Below are positions 29,313-37,311 of a DNA stretch of 64,000 nucleotides, one piece after another (position 1 is the stretch's first letter; each line of letters opens with the position of its first letter). A program made the translations under genes and the position numbers. Origin of the DNA: Aestuariivirga litoralis (GTDB taxonomy: Bacteria > Pseudomonadota > Alphaproteobacteria > Rhizobiales > Aestuariivirgaceae); the NCBI RefSeq assembly GCF_003234965.1, contig NZ_QKVK01000010.1:50672-114671 (forward strand), read 5' to 3'. The notes under the pieces were generated by a model. That model saw only the letters and a program-made list of their open reading frames with translations, was not told the origin of the DNA and ran no database searches.

Positions 29313-30086
29313 TCAACCGGCAAGTGTCCGGTTGAGGTCTGCCGCGCCCCACTGCATCAGGTCCACGTCCACCGCCGCGGCAATGAAGGTATAGCCGAGG
29401 CCAAGATAGGTCTTGATGACCTCGGCGCTGCCGCCGAAGGCCCCGGCCACGATGCCGTTGGCCCTGGCGGCCTGTGCCACGCGCGCCATGGCGGCCAGCG
29501 TCTCCTTGCCGGTCTTGTCCACTCCTGCCCCTTTCGACAGCGTGATCGACAGGTCGGAGGGCCCGACGAACAGCCCGTCGAGGCCCGGTGTCGCGGCAAT
29601 CGCCTCGACATTCTCCAGCGCCTCCACCGTCTCCACCATGGCGAAGACCATGGTCATGCGGTTGGCCTCGCGCAGGTATTCGGCGGGCGTCAGGCCGGAG
29701 GCCTGCAAGGCCGTATAGCCGCCCCAGCTCCGCGCCCCCATCGGCGGGTACTTGGCGGCCCGCACCAGCGCCTCGGCCTGGGCCCGGGTGTTCACCATGG
29801 GCGCGATGACGCATGAGGCCCCCGCGTCGAAGCACTGGCCGGGCGTCGCCGCGTCGTTCCACAGTGAGCGCACCAGGGCGGGCCGGCCGGCGGCATTGAT
29901 GGCGGCGATCATGCCCACCGCGTCCGGGAAGCCGATCATGCCGTGCTGCATGTCGAGGCAGACGCCGTCAAAGGGCAGCCTCGCCACCTGGGAGGCGAGT
30001 GCCGCCGAGGGCACGCTCATCCAGCTAAACAGAAACGGCTCGCCGGAAGCGAGCCGCGACCTGAGGTCGAAATGGGCAGCGCCCAC
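29313..30086 (-). CDS. HpcH/HpaI class II aldolase family protein
   Basis: A 257-residue TIM-barrel aldolase related to HpaI (4-hydroxy-2-oxoheptanedioate aldolase) and 2-dehydro-3-deoxyglucarate aldolase. Motifs are CLDMQHGMI, PMVNTRAQAEALVRAAKYPPMGARSWG and LFVGPSDLSITL, which hold metal-binding and catalytic residues. It should cleave a 2-keto-3-hydroxy acid to pyruvate and an aldehyde. It starts one base after the ATPase-inhibitor stop, so the two are co-transcribed, though a functional link is not obvious. Confidence 0.85.
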   Translation of the reverse strand: MGAAHFDLRSRLASGEPFLFSWMSVPSAALASQVARLPFDGVCLDMQHGMIGFPDAVGMIAAINAAGRPALVRSLWNDAATPGQCFDAGASCVIAPMVNTRAQAEALVRAAKYPPMGARSWGGYTALQASGLTPAEYLREANRMTMVFAMVETVEALENVEAIAATPGLDGLFVGPSDLSITLSKGAGVDKTGKETLAAMARVAQAARANGIVAGAFGGSAEVIKTYLGLGYTFIAAAVDVDLMQWGAADLNRTLAG

Positions 30087-30410
30087 TTAGACGCCAGCCT
30101 TGATCTGTTCCACGGCCTTGGCCATCAGCTCGTCCATGGTGGCGCGGATCTGCTGGTCGGTCAGGGCGATGGACTTGACGTTGAAGTCGTCCCTGACCTT
30201 GCGGAACACGTCCTCGTCGCCCGCTTCCGCAAAGTCGGCCATGACGACGGACTTGGCGTAAGCCTCGGCTTCCGCGCCGTAAAGGCCGAGCTTTTCGGCC
30301 GCCCACAGGCCCAGGAGCTTGTTGCGGCGCGCCCCGGCCTTGAACAGCAGCTCCTCGTCCAGGGCGAACTTCTTCTCGAAGCCTTCCTCGCGCTTATCGA
30401 AGGTTGTCAT
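30087..30410 (-). CDS. F1F0-ATPase inhibitor subunit zeta (DUF1476)
   Basis: A 107-residue protein matching the alphaproteobacterial ATPase inhibitor zeta: the N-terminus MTTFDKREEGFEKKFALDEEL closely matches the Paracoccus inhibitory segment, followed by the four-helix bundle (KLLGLWAAEKLGL...ADFAEAGDEDVFRKVRDDF). It blocks ATP hydrolysis by F1 by inserting its N-terminal helix into a catalytic interface. The start at 30410 is chosen over an ATG six codons upstream because it gives this canonical N-terminus. Unlinked to the atp operon here. Confidence 0.92.
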   Translation of the reverse strand: MTTFDKREEGFEKKFALDEELLFKAGARRNKLLGLWAAEKLGLYGAEAEAYAKSVVMADFAEAGDEDVFRKVRDDFNVKSIALTDQQIRATMDELMAKAVEQIKAGV

Positions 30411-30629
30411 TCCTGTCTCCCGTTGCACATCAAGGCCTTGAAATAACCACGTCTCCCCGCCAAATCAACCGCTCAGACAAGGGCCGTTGTGCAGCGCAGC
30501 GCTCTGCGTTAAGGACCCGCGAAAGGATTGGGGAAATTGCTCCCCGGATTCGTAACAGAACTGGCGAAAACCGCCGTCCGGGGCTAAAGCTCTGGAGGGT
30601 GGATTAGGGATTTGATGAGGATATTTCAG

Positions 30630-31409
30630 ATGAACAGCAGGCGCACCCGAATCTACGAGGGCAAGGCCAAGATCCTCTACGAAGGCCCGGAACCCGGCAC
30701 CATCATCGTCCATTTCAAGGATGACGCCACCGCCTTCAACGCCCAGAAGAAGGCGGTGATCGAGGGCAAGGGTGTGCTCAACCAGCGCATTTCCGAGTTC
30801 ATCTTCACCAGGCTCAACGAGCTCGGCATCCCCACCCATTTCCTGCGCTCGCTCAACATGAGGGAACAGCTCGTCCGCGAGGTCGAGATCGTGCCGCTCG
30901 AGGTCGTGGTGCGCAACGTCGCCGCGGGCTCGCTGGCCAAGCGCCTTGGCATCGACGAGGGCACGCAGCTCCCCCGCTCGATCATCGAGTTCTATTACAA
31001 GAACGACCAGCTCGGCGACCCGATGGTCTCCGAGGAGCACATCACCGCGTTCAACTGGGCTTCGCCCCAGGAGATCGACGACATGATGCACATGGCCATC
31101 CGCATCAACGACTTCATGTCGGGCCTCTTCCTCGGCATCGGCATCAAGCTCGTCGACTTCAAGATCGAGTTCGGCAGGCTTTACGAGAACGACATGATGC
31201 GGATCGTGCTGGCCGACGAGATCAGCCCCGATTCCTGCCGGCTGTGGGACATCAAGACCCAGGACAAGCTCGACAAGGACCGCTTCCGCCGCGACATGGG
31301 CGGCCTCGTCGAGGCCTACCAGGAAGTGGCCCGCCGCTTGGGGATCATCGCCGAGGGCGAGAAGCCCGAACGCTCCAAGCCCAAGCTCGTGAAGACGGAT
31401 TTGAACTGA
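30630..31409 (+). CDS. purC: SAICAR synthetase PurC
   Basis: A 259-residue phosphoribosylaminoimidazole-succinocarboxamide synthase, joining aspartate to CAIR with ATP. Motifs are [25 protein letters not shown] and the conserved [20 protein letters not shown]. The start at 30630 follows GAGG by nine bases and gives the usual N-terminus; an ATG at 30615 is an alternative. Its stop overlaps the purS start by one base (TGATG). First gene of the purC-purS-purQ set. Confidence 0.95.
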   Translation: MNSRRTRIYEGKAKILYEGPEPGTIIVHFKDDATAFNAQKKAVIEGKGVLNQRISEFIFTRLNELGIPTHFLRSLNMREQLVREVEIVPLEVVVRNVAAGSLAKRLGIDEGTQLPRSIIEFYYKNDQLGDPMVSEEHITAFNWASPQEIDDMMHMAIRINDFMSGLFLGIGIKLVDFKIEFGRLYENDMMRIVLADEISPDSCRLWDIKTQDKLDKDRFRRDMGGLVEAYQEVARRLGIIAEGEKPERSKPKLVKTDLN

Positions 31410-31648
31410 TGAAGGCAAAGATCAAGGTCACGCTCAAGACCGGCGTGCTGGACCCCCAGGGCAAGGCCATCGAGGGCGCTTTGGGCCACCTCGGCTTCGG
31501 CGGCGTCGGCGAGGTCCGCCAGGGCAAGTATTTCGAGGTCGAACTGGCCGAGACCGACAAGGCCAAGGCCCGGGAGCAGGTCAAGGCGATGTGCGAGAAG
31601 CTCATCGCCAATACCGTGATCGAGAACTACGACATCGAGCTTGGCTGA
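31409..31648 (+). CDS. purS: Phosphoribosylformylglycinamidine synthase subunit PurS
   Basis: A 79-residue subunit that bridges PurQ and PurL in the three-part FGAM synthase. The sequence [29 protein letters not shown] is diagnostic. It channels ammonia from the glutaminase to PurL. Coupled to purC by a one-base overlap and two bases from purQ. Confidence 0.94.
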   Translation: MKAKIKVTLKTGVLDPQGKAIEGALGHLGFGGVGEVRQGKYFEVELAETDKAKAREQVKAMCEKLIANTVIENYDIELG

Positions 31649-31650
31649 CC

Positions 31651-32313
31651 ATGAAATCCGCCGTAGTCGTCTTCCCCGGCATCAACCGCGAGCGTGACAT
31701 GATGCTGGCGCTCGAGAGCGTCACGGGGTCCAGGCCCGTCTCCGTCTGGCATACCGAGACGGAGCTCCCGAAGGTCGATCTGGTCGTGGTCCCCGGCGGC
31801 TTCTCCTATGGCGACTACCTGCGCTGCGGGGCCATCGCCGCGCGTTCACCCATCATGCAAGACATTCGCGCCAAAGCCTTGAAAGGACTCAAGGTTCTTG
31901 GCGTCTGCAACGGCTTCCAGATCATCACCGAAGCGGGCCTCCTGCCGGGTGTCCTCGTGCGCAACAAGGACCTGCGCTTCGTCTGCCGCCAGGTGAAGCT
32001 GAAGGTCGAGAACAACCAGACCTTCTTCACCAACAAGGTGGCGAGGGGCACCATCGTCTCCTGCCCCGTGGCCCATGGCGAGGGCAACTACATCTGCGAT
32101 CCCGAGACGCTGAAGCGCCTCGAAGGCGACAACCGCGTGGTCTTCCGCTACGCCGAAAACACCAATCCGAACGGGGCCTTGAACGACATCGCCGGGATCA
32201 TGAACGAGTCCGGCACGGTGATCGGCATGATGCCGCATCCCGAGAACATGATCGAGCCGCTGCACGGCCGGACCGATTGCCGCCCGCTGTTCGAGAGCCT
32301 GCTGGCGGCGTAA
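31651..32313 (+). CDS. purQ: Phosphoribosylformylglycinamidine synthase glutaminase PurQ
   Basis: A 220-residue class I glutamine amidotransferase with nucleophile Cys86 in LGVCNGFQ and the His/Glu pair in MMPHPEN near the C-terminus. It releases ammonia from glutamine for FGAM synthesis. The N-terminal phosphate loop is [15 protein letters not shown] rather than the more usual GSNCDRD form. It is separated from purL by a mobile-looking repeat and a flavin reductase gene. Confidence 0.94.
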   Translation: MKSAVVVFPGINRERDMMLALESVTGSRPVSVWHTETELPKVDLVVVPGGFSYGDYLRCGAIAARSPIMQDIRAKALKGLKVLGVCNGFQIITEAGLLPGVLVRNKDLRFVCRQVKLKVENNQTFFTNKVARGTIVSCPVAHGEGNYICDPETLKRLEGDNRVVFRYAENTNPNGALNDIAGIMNESGTVIGMMPHPENMIEPLHGRTDCRPLFESLLAA

Positions 32314-32334
32314 GGGCCGCCTGCCCCCTGCTCT

Positions 32335-32502
32335 GTCACCCCAGCGAAAGCTGGGGCCCAGCTTTGGTGGGGTTCGTAACGATTGCTTTTCGCTTTGAGC
32401 GACCTTCAGGTATGCCCCTAGCGGACACTTCCATAATCCCGCTCTACGCTGCTCCCTGAGCCTCCAGAAAGGAAGCTGGGCCCCAGCTTTCGCTGGGGTG
32501 AC
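32335..32502. repeat. 168-bp element with perfect 30-bp inverted terminal repeats (MITE-like)
   Basis: Left arm 32335-32364 and right arm 32473-32502 are exact reverse complements; each arm itself contains the GTCACCCCAGCGAAAGCTGGGG hairpin motif of the dispersed family B repeats. The 108-base interior has no ORF of note. It occupies most of the 299-base purQ to flavin-reductase gap. Confidence 0.8.
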
Positions 32503-32578
32503 GGAACGAGGGAAGGCGCTCTCCGTTCACGAACTCGTGATCACCCCATGCCTCCCCGGAACCCTTCCGCATCCTTAT

Positions 32579-32599
32579 CTGTAATCTATTCAGTTACAG
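32579..32599. promoter_or_regulatory. Candidate operator before the NADPH:FMN reductase
   Basis: CTGTAA-N9-TTACAG inverted repeat directly before the ribosome binding site (ACAGGAG) of the reductase gene. This looks like a repressor site; no regulator gene is adjacent. Confidence 0.45.
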
Positions 32600-32612
32600 A
32601 CAGGAGACCACC

Positions 32613-33164
32613 ATGCCCCATAACGTCGCCGTCCTCATCGGCAGCCTCCGCAAGGAGTCCCTCACCCGCCATCTGGTGGAGGCGCTGAAGGGAATCGCCC
32701 CCGCGGGCCTGAAGCTCACCATCGTCGAGATCGGTGATCTCCCCCTGTTCAACTCGGATTTCGAGGCCAGTCCGCCGGCCAGCGTCACCGCCTTCAAGCA
32801 GGCGATCGAGGGCTCCGACGCCGTGCTCTTCGCCACGCCGGAATACAACCGCTCGGTGCCCGGCGTCCTCAAGAACGCCATCGACTGGGGTTCGCGCCCC
32901 TATGGCAAGTCCTCCTGGAACGGCAAGCCCGCGGCGGTGATCTCGATCTCGCAGGGCGTGCTCTCGGGCTTCGGCGCCAACCACCACCTGCGCCAGTCGC
33001 TGGTCTTCCTCAACATGCCCACGCTGCAGCAGCCCGAGGCCTATGTCGCGCAGGTCCAGACGCTGCTCGACGGCAAGGGCGGCTTCGTGAAGCCGGAGAC
33101 CAAGGGGTTCCTGGAGGGCTTCCTGAAGGCCTTCGAAAGCTGGATCGGGAAGGTGAAGGGGTGA
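32613..33164 (+). CDS. NADPH-dependent FMN reductase / quinone reductase
   Basis: A 183-residue flavodoxin-fold reductase of the NADPH-dependent FMN reductase (ChrR/YieF-like) family. The FMN phosphate loop is LIGSLRKESLTRHL, the second flavin loop TPEYNRSVPGVLKNAIDW, and the SGFGANHHLRQSL region follows. It reduces quinones, chromate or azo compounds with NADPH, protecting against oxidative stress. A palindrome in its leader suggests inducible control. It interrupts purQ and purL but shows no functional link to purines. Confidence 0.88.
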   Translation: MPHNVAVLIGSLRKESLTRHLVEALKGIAPAGLKLTIVEIGDLPLFNSDFEASPPASVTAFKQAIEGSDAVLFATPEYNRSVPGVLKNAIDWGSRPYGKSSWNGKPAAVISISQGVLSGFGANHHLRQSLVFLNMPTLQQPEAYVAQVQTLLDGKGGFVKPETKGFLEGFLKAFESWIGKVKG

Positions 33165-33187
33165 CGCCCTACGCCCCGCCCCCACCG

Positions 33188-33267
33188 TCATCATGGCCGG
33201 GCGTGTCCCGGCCATCCTTTCCCGCCGCCCCGAAGAGGATCGCCGGGACTAGCCCGGCGATGATGAA
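33188..33267. repeat. Dispersed palindromic repeat, family A, copy 3
   Basis: Same double-hairpin plan as copies 1 and 2: TCATCATGGCCGGGC...CCCGGCCAT followed by ATCGCCGGGAC...CCCGGCGATGATGAA. Here the second hairpin uses CGCCGGG instead of GCCCGGG. It lies between the flavin reductase and purL. Confidence 0.85.
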
Positions 33268-33334
33268 AATCGGGGCATAACTCCGCGCAATGTGCATTTG
33301 AGATTCGCCCGCCCCCGCGCTAAAGCCCCTGCCC

Positions 33335-35527
33335 ATGACCCTCGCCAATGACACCAAGATCACCCCGGACCTCGTCAAGAGCCACGGCCTGAAGCCGGAC
33401 GAATACGAGCGCTTCGTGAAGCTGCTCGGCCGCGAGCCCACGCTGACCGAGCTCGGCATCTGCTCCGCCATGTGGAACGAGCACTGTTCCTACAAGTCGT
33501 CCAAGAAATGGCTGAAGACCATGCCCACCAAGGGACCGAAGGTCATCCAGGGCCCGGGCGAGAATGCCGGCGTCATCGACATCGGCGACGGCGATGCCAT
33601 CGTGTTCAAGATGGAGAGCCACAACCACCCCTCCTTCATCGAGCCCTACCAGGGCGCGGCGACGGGTGTCGGCGGCATCCTGCGTGACGTCTTCACCATG
33701 GGGGCCCGCCCCATCGCGGCGATGAACGCGCTGCGCTTCGGTGAGCCCGCACACCCCAAGACGCGCCACCTCGTCTCGGGCGTCGTCCACGGCATCGGCG
33801 GCTACGGCAATTCCTTCGGCGTGCCGACCATCGGCGGCGAGGTGAACTTCCACCCGCGCTACAATGGCAACATCCTCGTCAACGCCATGGCGGTGGGCTT
33901 GGCGCGCGCCGATTCCATTTTCTACTCGAAGGCCAAGGGCGTCGGCCTGCCCGTCGTCTATCTCGGCGCCAAGACGGGGCGTGACGGCATCCACGGCGCC
34001 ACCATGGCGTCGGCCGAATTCGACGACAAGGCGGAGGAGAAGCGCCCCACCGTGCAGGTCGGCGATCCCTTCACCGAGAAGTGCCTGCTCGAGGCCTGCC
34101 TCGAACTGATGGCGTCCGGCGCCGTCATCGCCATCCAGGACATGGGTGCCGCTGGCCTCACGTCCTCCGCCGTCGAGATGGGGGCGAAGGGCGATCTCGG
34201 CATCGAGCTCGATCTCGACAAGGTGCCCTGCCGCGAGGCGGGCATGACGGCCTATGAGATGATGCTGTCGGAAAGCCAGGAGCGCATGCTCATGGTGCTC
34301 GACCCCGCCAAGGAGAAACAGGCGGAAGCCATCTTCCACAAATGGGGCCTCGACTTCGCCATCGTCGGCAAGACCACCGACACGCTGCGCTTCGTCATCA
34401 AGCACAAGGGCCAGGTGATGGCCGACCTGCCCATCAAGCAGATGGGCGACGAGGCGCCGGAATATGACCGCCCCTGGGTGCCGCCGAAGAAGCTGCCGGT
34501 GCTGAAGGACGTGCCGGCGCCCAATGACCTGAAGGCCGCCATCCTCAAGATCGTCGGCTCGCCCGACATGTGCTCCAGGCGCTGGGTGTGGGAGCAGTAT
34601 GACAGCCTGATCGGCTCCAACACCGCGCAGATCCCCGGCGGCGATGCCGGTGTCGTCCGCATTCGCGGCAAGAAGGCCATCGCGGTCTCGACCGATGTGA
34701 CGCCGCGCTATGTCGAGGCCGATCCGTTCGAGGGCGGCAAGCAGGCCGTGGCCGAATGCTGGCGCAACCTCACCGCCGTGGGCGCCGATCCGATCGCCAT
34801 CACCGACAACCTGAACTTCGGCAACCCCGAGCGGCCGGAGATCATGGGCCAGTTCGTGCACGCCATCAAAGGCCTGTCGGAGGCCTGCAACATGCTCGCC
34901 TTCCCCATCGTCTCGGGCAATGTCTCGCTCTACAACGAGACCAATGGCCAGGGCATCCTGCCGACCCCGGCGATCGGCGGCATCGGTCTCATCCCCGACG
35001 TCGACACCATGGCCACCATCGCCTTCAAGCACGCCGATGACGTGATCCTGCTCGTCGGCGGCCATGGCAGCCACCTCGGCCAGTCGGTCTATCTCCGCGA
35101 AGTGCTGGGCAAGGAAGAGGGCGCGCCGCCGCCGGTCGACCTCGCACTGGAAAAGAAGAACGGCGACTTCGTCCGCCAGATCATCCGCACTGGCCAGCTC
35201 ACCGCCGTGCATGACGTCTCCGACGGCGGGCTCGGCCTCGCGGTGATCGAGATGGCGATGGCCTCGGGGCTGGGCGCCAGCCTCTCGGCGCTCACCCACG
35301 AACAGCTCTTCGGCGAGGACCAGGCGCGCTATGTCGTCACCACCTCGCCCAACAATGCTGCCGTGCTGCTGGCGGAGGCCGCCAAGGCCGGGGTCGCGGT
35401 GGTGCAGGTCGGAACCGTCACATCCGCGGCTACATTGAAGATCGAAGCCGGCCCCTCTATATCTGTGGCCGATTTGCGCGTCGCCCATGAAGGCTGGTTC
35501 CCGGCCTACATGTCGGGCGAGCTTTAG
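33335..35527 (+). CDS. purL: Phosphoribosylformylglycinamidine synthase subunit PurL
   Basis: A 730-residue small-type PurL, the ATP-dependent synthetase that works with PurS and PurQ to convert FGAR to FGAM. Visible are the substrate segment [43 protein letters not shown] and the second AIR-synthase-like half ([11 protein letters not shown]). The absence of a glutaminase domain matches the separate purS and purQ. It ends 13 bases before bolA. Confidence 0.96.
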   Translation: MTLANDTKITPDLVKSHGLKPDEYERFVKLLGREPTLTELGICSAMWNEHCSYKSSKKWLKTMPTKGPKVIQGPGENAGVIDIGDGDAIVFKMESHNHPSFIEPYQGAATGVGGILRDVFTMGARPIAAMNALRFGEPAHPKTRHLVSGVVHGIGGYGNSFGVPTIGGEVNFHPRYNGNILVNAMAVGLARADSIFYSKAKGVGLPVVYLGAKTGRDGIHGATMASAEFDDKAEEKRPTVQVGDPFTEKCLLEACLELMASGAVIAIQDMGAAGLTSSAVEMGAKGDLGIELDLDKVPCREAGMTAYEMMLSESQERMLMVLDPAKEKQAEAIFHKWGLDFAIVGKTTDTLRFVIKHKGQVMADLPIKQMGDEAPEYDRPWVPPKKLPVLKDVPAPNDLKAAILKIVGSPDMCSRRWVWEQYDSLIGSNTAQIPGGDAGVVRIRGKKAIAVSTDVTPRYVEADPFEGGKQAVAECWRNLTAVGADPIAITDNLNFGNPERPEIMGQFVHAIKGLSEACNMLAFPIVSGNVSLYNETNGQGILPTPAIGGIGLIPDVDTMATIAFKHADDVILLVGGHGSHLGQSVYLREVLGKEEGAPPPVDLALEKKNGDFVRQIIRTGQLTAVHDVSDGGLGLAVIEMAMASGLGASLSALTHEQLFGEDQARYVVTTSPNNAAVLLAEAAKAGVAVVQVGTVTSAATLKIEAGPSISVADLRVAHEGWFPAYMSGEL

Positions 35528-35540
35528 GGGGAACTCGTCC

Positions 35541-35774
35541 ATGGGCATGTCCGCCACCGACATCGAGCGCTTCATCAAGGAGGCGCTGCCCGATGCCACC
35601 GTCACCATCCGCGATCTTGCGGGCGATGGCGACCATTATGCCGCCAACGTCGTCTCCGCCGCCTTCAAGGGCAAGTCGCGCGTCCAGCAGCACCAGATGG
35701 TCTATGCCGCCCTCAAGGGCCGCATGGGCGGTGAACTCCATGCGCTGGCGCTGCAGACGAGCGCGCCGGAATGA
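35541..35774 (+). CDS. bolA: BolA family protein
   Basis: A 77-residue BolA/IbaG-type protein with the family core DGDHYAANVVSAAFKGKSRVQQHQMVYAAL, including the histidine that co-ordinates a [2Fe-2S] cluster with a monothiol glutaredoxin. The adjoining grxD homologue is its known partner, so the two very likely form a BolA-Grx complex in iron-sulfur trafficking. Immediately downstream of purL. Confidence 0.9.
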   Translation: MGMSATDIERFIKEALPDATVTIRDLAGDGDHYAANVVSAAFKGKSRVQQHQMVYAALKGRMGGELHALALQTSAPE

Positions 35775-35790
35775 GTATTTCCCTTGGAGC

Positions 35791-35869
35791 CGTCATCCCG
35801 GCGAAGGCCGGGATCCAGCTTCAGGGGCCGAAGAAAGAAAGCTGGATCCCGGCCTTCGCCGGGATGACG
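35791..35869. repeat. Dispersed palindromic repeat, family B, copy 1
   Basis: Perfect 31-base inverted repeat (arms 35791-35821 and 35839-35869) around a 17-base loop, each arm also containing CCCGGCGAAGGCCGGG. It is inserted between bolA and grxD, which otherwise form an operon, so it would form a large RNA hairpin in the transcript. Confidence 0.88.
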
Positions 35870-35889
35870 GAATGAAAGGGTAGAGACCA

Positions 35890-36210
35890 ATGACCGACAT
35901 CGCCAAAGAGATCGACAACGAAGTGAAGTCCAACGACGTCGTGCTGTTCATGAAGGGCACGCCGGACATGCCGATGTGCGGCTTCTCCGGCCGTTCGGTG
36001 CAGATCCTCCAGCACCTCGGTGTCCCCTTCAAGGGCATCAACGTGCTCGACTCGGCGGAACTCCGCCAGGGCATCAAGGACTACACAAACTGGCCCACCA
36101 TCCCGCAGCTCTACGTCAAGGGCGAGTTCGTCGGCGGCTCGGACATCATGATGGAGATGTTCCAGTCGGGCGAGCTGAAGCAGCTGATGGCCGACAAGGG
36201 CGTGGCGTAA
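35890..36210 (+). CDS. grxD: Monothiol glutaredoxin (Grx4/GrxD)
   Basis: A 106-residue monothiol glutaredoxin with the CGFS active site at residues 30-33, preceded by [10 protein letters not shown], and the [20 protein letters not shown] glutathione-binding region. It carries a glutathione-ligated [2Fe-2S] cluster and hands it to target proteins or to BolA, encoded just upstream. Cytoplasmic. Confidence 0.94.
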   Translation: MTDIAKEIDNEVKSNDVVLFMKGTPDMPMCGFSGRSVQILQHLGVPFKGINVLDSAELRQGIKDYTNWPTIPQLYVKGEFVGGSDIMMEMFQSGELKQLMADKGVA

Positions 36211-36236
36211 GCCCGATCCTGCCATACCCCACACCG

Positions 36237-36314
36237 CATCATCGCCGGGCTCGTCCCGGCGATCTTTTTTTGCGGACATCGAAGAGGATGCCCGGGACGG
36301 CCCGGGCATGATGG
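36237..36314. repeat. Dispersed palindromic repeat, family A, copy 4
   Basis: CATCATCGCCGGGC...CCCGGCGAT then GATGCCCGGGAC...GCCCGGGCATGATGG, with a run of seven T after the first hairpin, so it may also terminate the grxD transcript. Confidence 0.82.
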
Positions 36315-36411
36315 GAGACCTAAGGTACCGGCAGGCCCCCGCCCATCGCATGCCTCGCTGATTGACCGCTGCCCGATCTTCATGCACCCATGGGTTTCCC
36401 TGGGATTCCGC

Positions 36412-37308
36412 ATGAACAGCATCAAGACCCGCGCCATTCTCGCCCTCGTTGCCGCCATGCTGTTCTGGGGCTGCTCGTCGGTGTTCATGCGCACGCTGGC
36501 GCTGGCCCTCAGCCACGAGAATTCGCTGGCGGTGCGCTATCTCTGCCTCAGCCTGATCAACGTCACCGTGCTGGCCTGGCTCGGCACCTGGCGCATTCCG
36601 CGGGCCGACTGGCCGCGCTTCCTCGTGGCCGGCATCGCCGGCATGGCGGGCTACAACTGGTTCGTGAATGCCGGTTTCGAGCTCGTTCCCGCCGGGGTGG
36701 GCACGCTGGTGACCATGATCGAGCCCTTGATGATCGCCATCCTCGCCGCCACCCTGCTGGGCGAGAAGATGACGCGCTGGGTGCTGCTCGGCGTCGCCAT
36801 GGCGATTGCCGGGGCCGCGGTGCTGTTCTGGCCCGACCTCCGCGCCGAGGCGCCCAGCAGCGTCTCGCCGCTCGGCATCTTCTATCTCTTCCTGTGCTGC
36901 ATCGGCTGGGCCATCTACACCATCGCCACCAAGCCGCTGCTGGCGAAGCATGACAGCTTCACCGTCACCGCCATCACCATGCTGATCGCGGCCCCCATCA
37001 TGATCGGCGCGGCGAGCCAGCCGCTCCCTGCCCTCTTCGCCAGCCTCAGCCTGCGGCAATGGGCGGAGGTCGCCTATCTCGTGCTGGTCACCGGGCTCGG
37101 CGGCACCATGCTGTGGAACTATGGCTCGAAGCACCTCTCCAGCACCGCCGCCGGAACCTTCCTCTATCTCATCCCCGTCGTCGCGGTGGTGGCAGGAGCG
37201 CTTATGCTGGGCGAGGCGGTGACGGTCTATGTGGTGGCGGGCGGTCTTCTCATGCTGGCGGGTGTCGCCGCGGCGCAGTTCGGCCCTGCGCTGGTGGCGA
37301 GGCGCTAG
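36412..37308 (+). CDS. DMT superfamily transporter (EamA)
   Basis: A 298-residue permease with ten hydrophobic segments arranged as two EamA repeats (TRAILALVAAMLFWGCSSVF and the second half starting LGIFYLFLCCIGWAIYTIATKPLL). EamA proteins export amino acids, nucleosides or related metabolites. The ATG at 36412 puts the first helix at the N-terminus; an ATG ten codons upstream is also possible. It lies three bases before the related fused transporter, which suggests tandem duplication. Confidence 0.85.
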   Translation: MNSIKTRAILALVAAMLFWGCSSVFMRTLALALSHENSLAVRYLCLSLINVTVLAWLGTWRIPRADWPRFLVAGIAGMAGYNWFVNAGFELVPAGVGTLVTMIEPLMIAILAATLLGEKMTRWVLLGVAMAIAGAAVLFWPDLRAEAPSSVSPLGIFYLFLCCIGWAIYTIATKPLLAKHDSFTVTAITMLIAAPIMIGAASQPLPALFASLSLRQWAEVAYLVLVTGLGGTMLWNYGSKHLSSTAAGTFLYLIPVVAVVAGALMLGEAVTVYVVAGGLLMLAGVAAAQFGPALVARR

Positions 37309-37311
37309 GCG

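Noticed and set aside
33320..35608. 762-codon minus-strand ORF
   Set aside because: Antisense to purL; no family motif.
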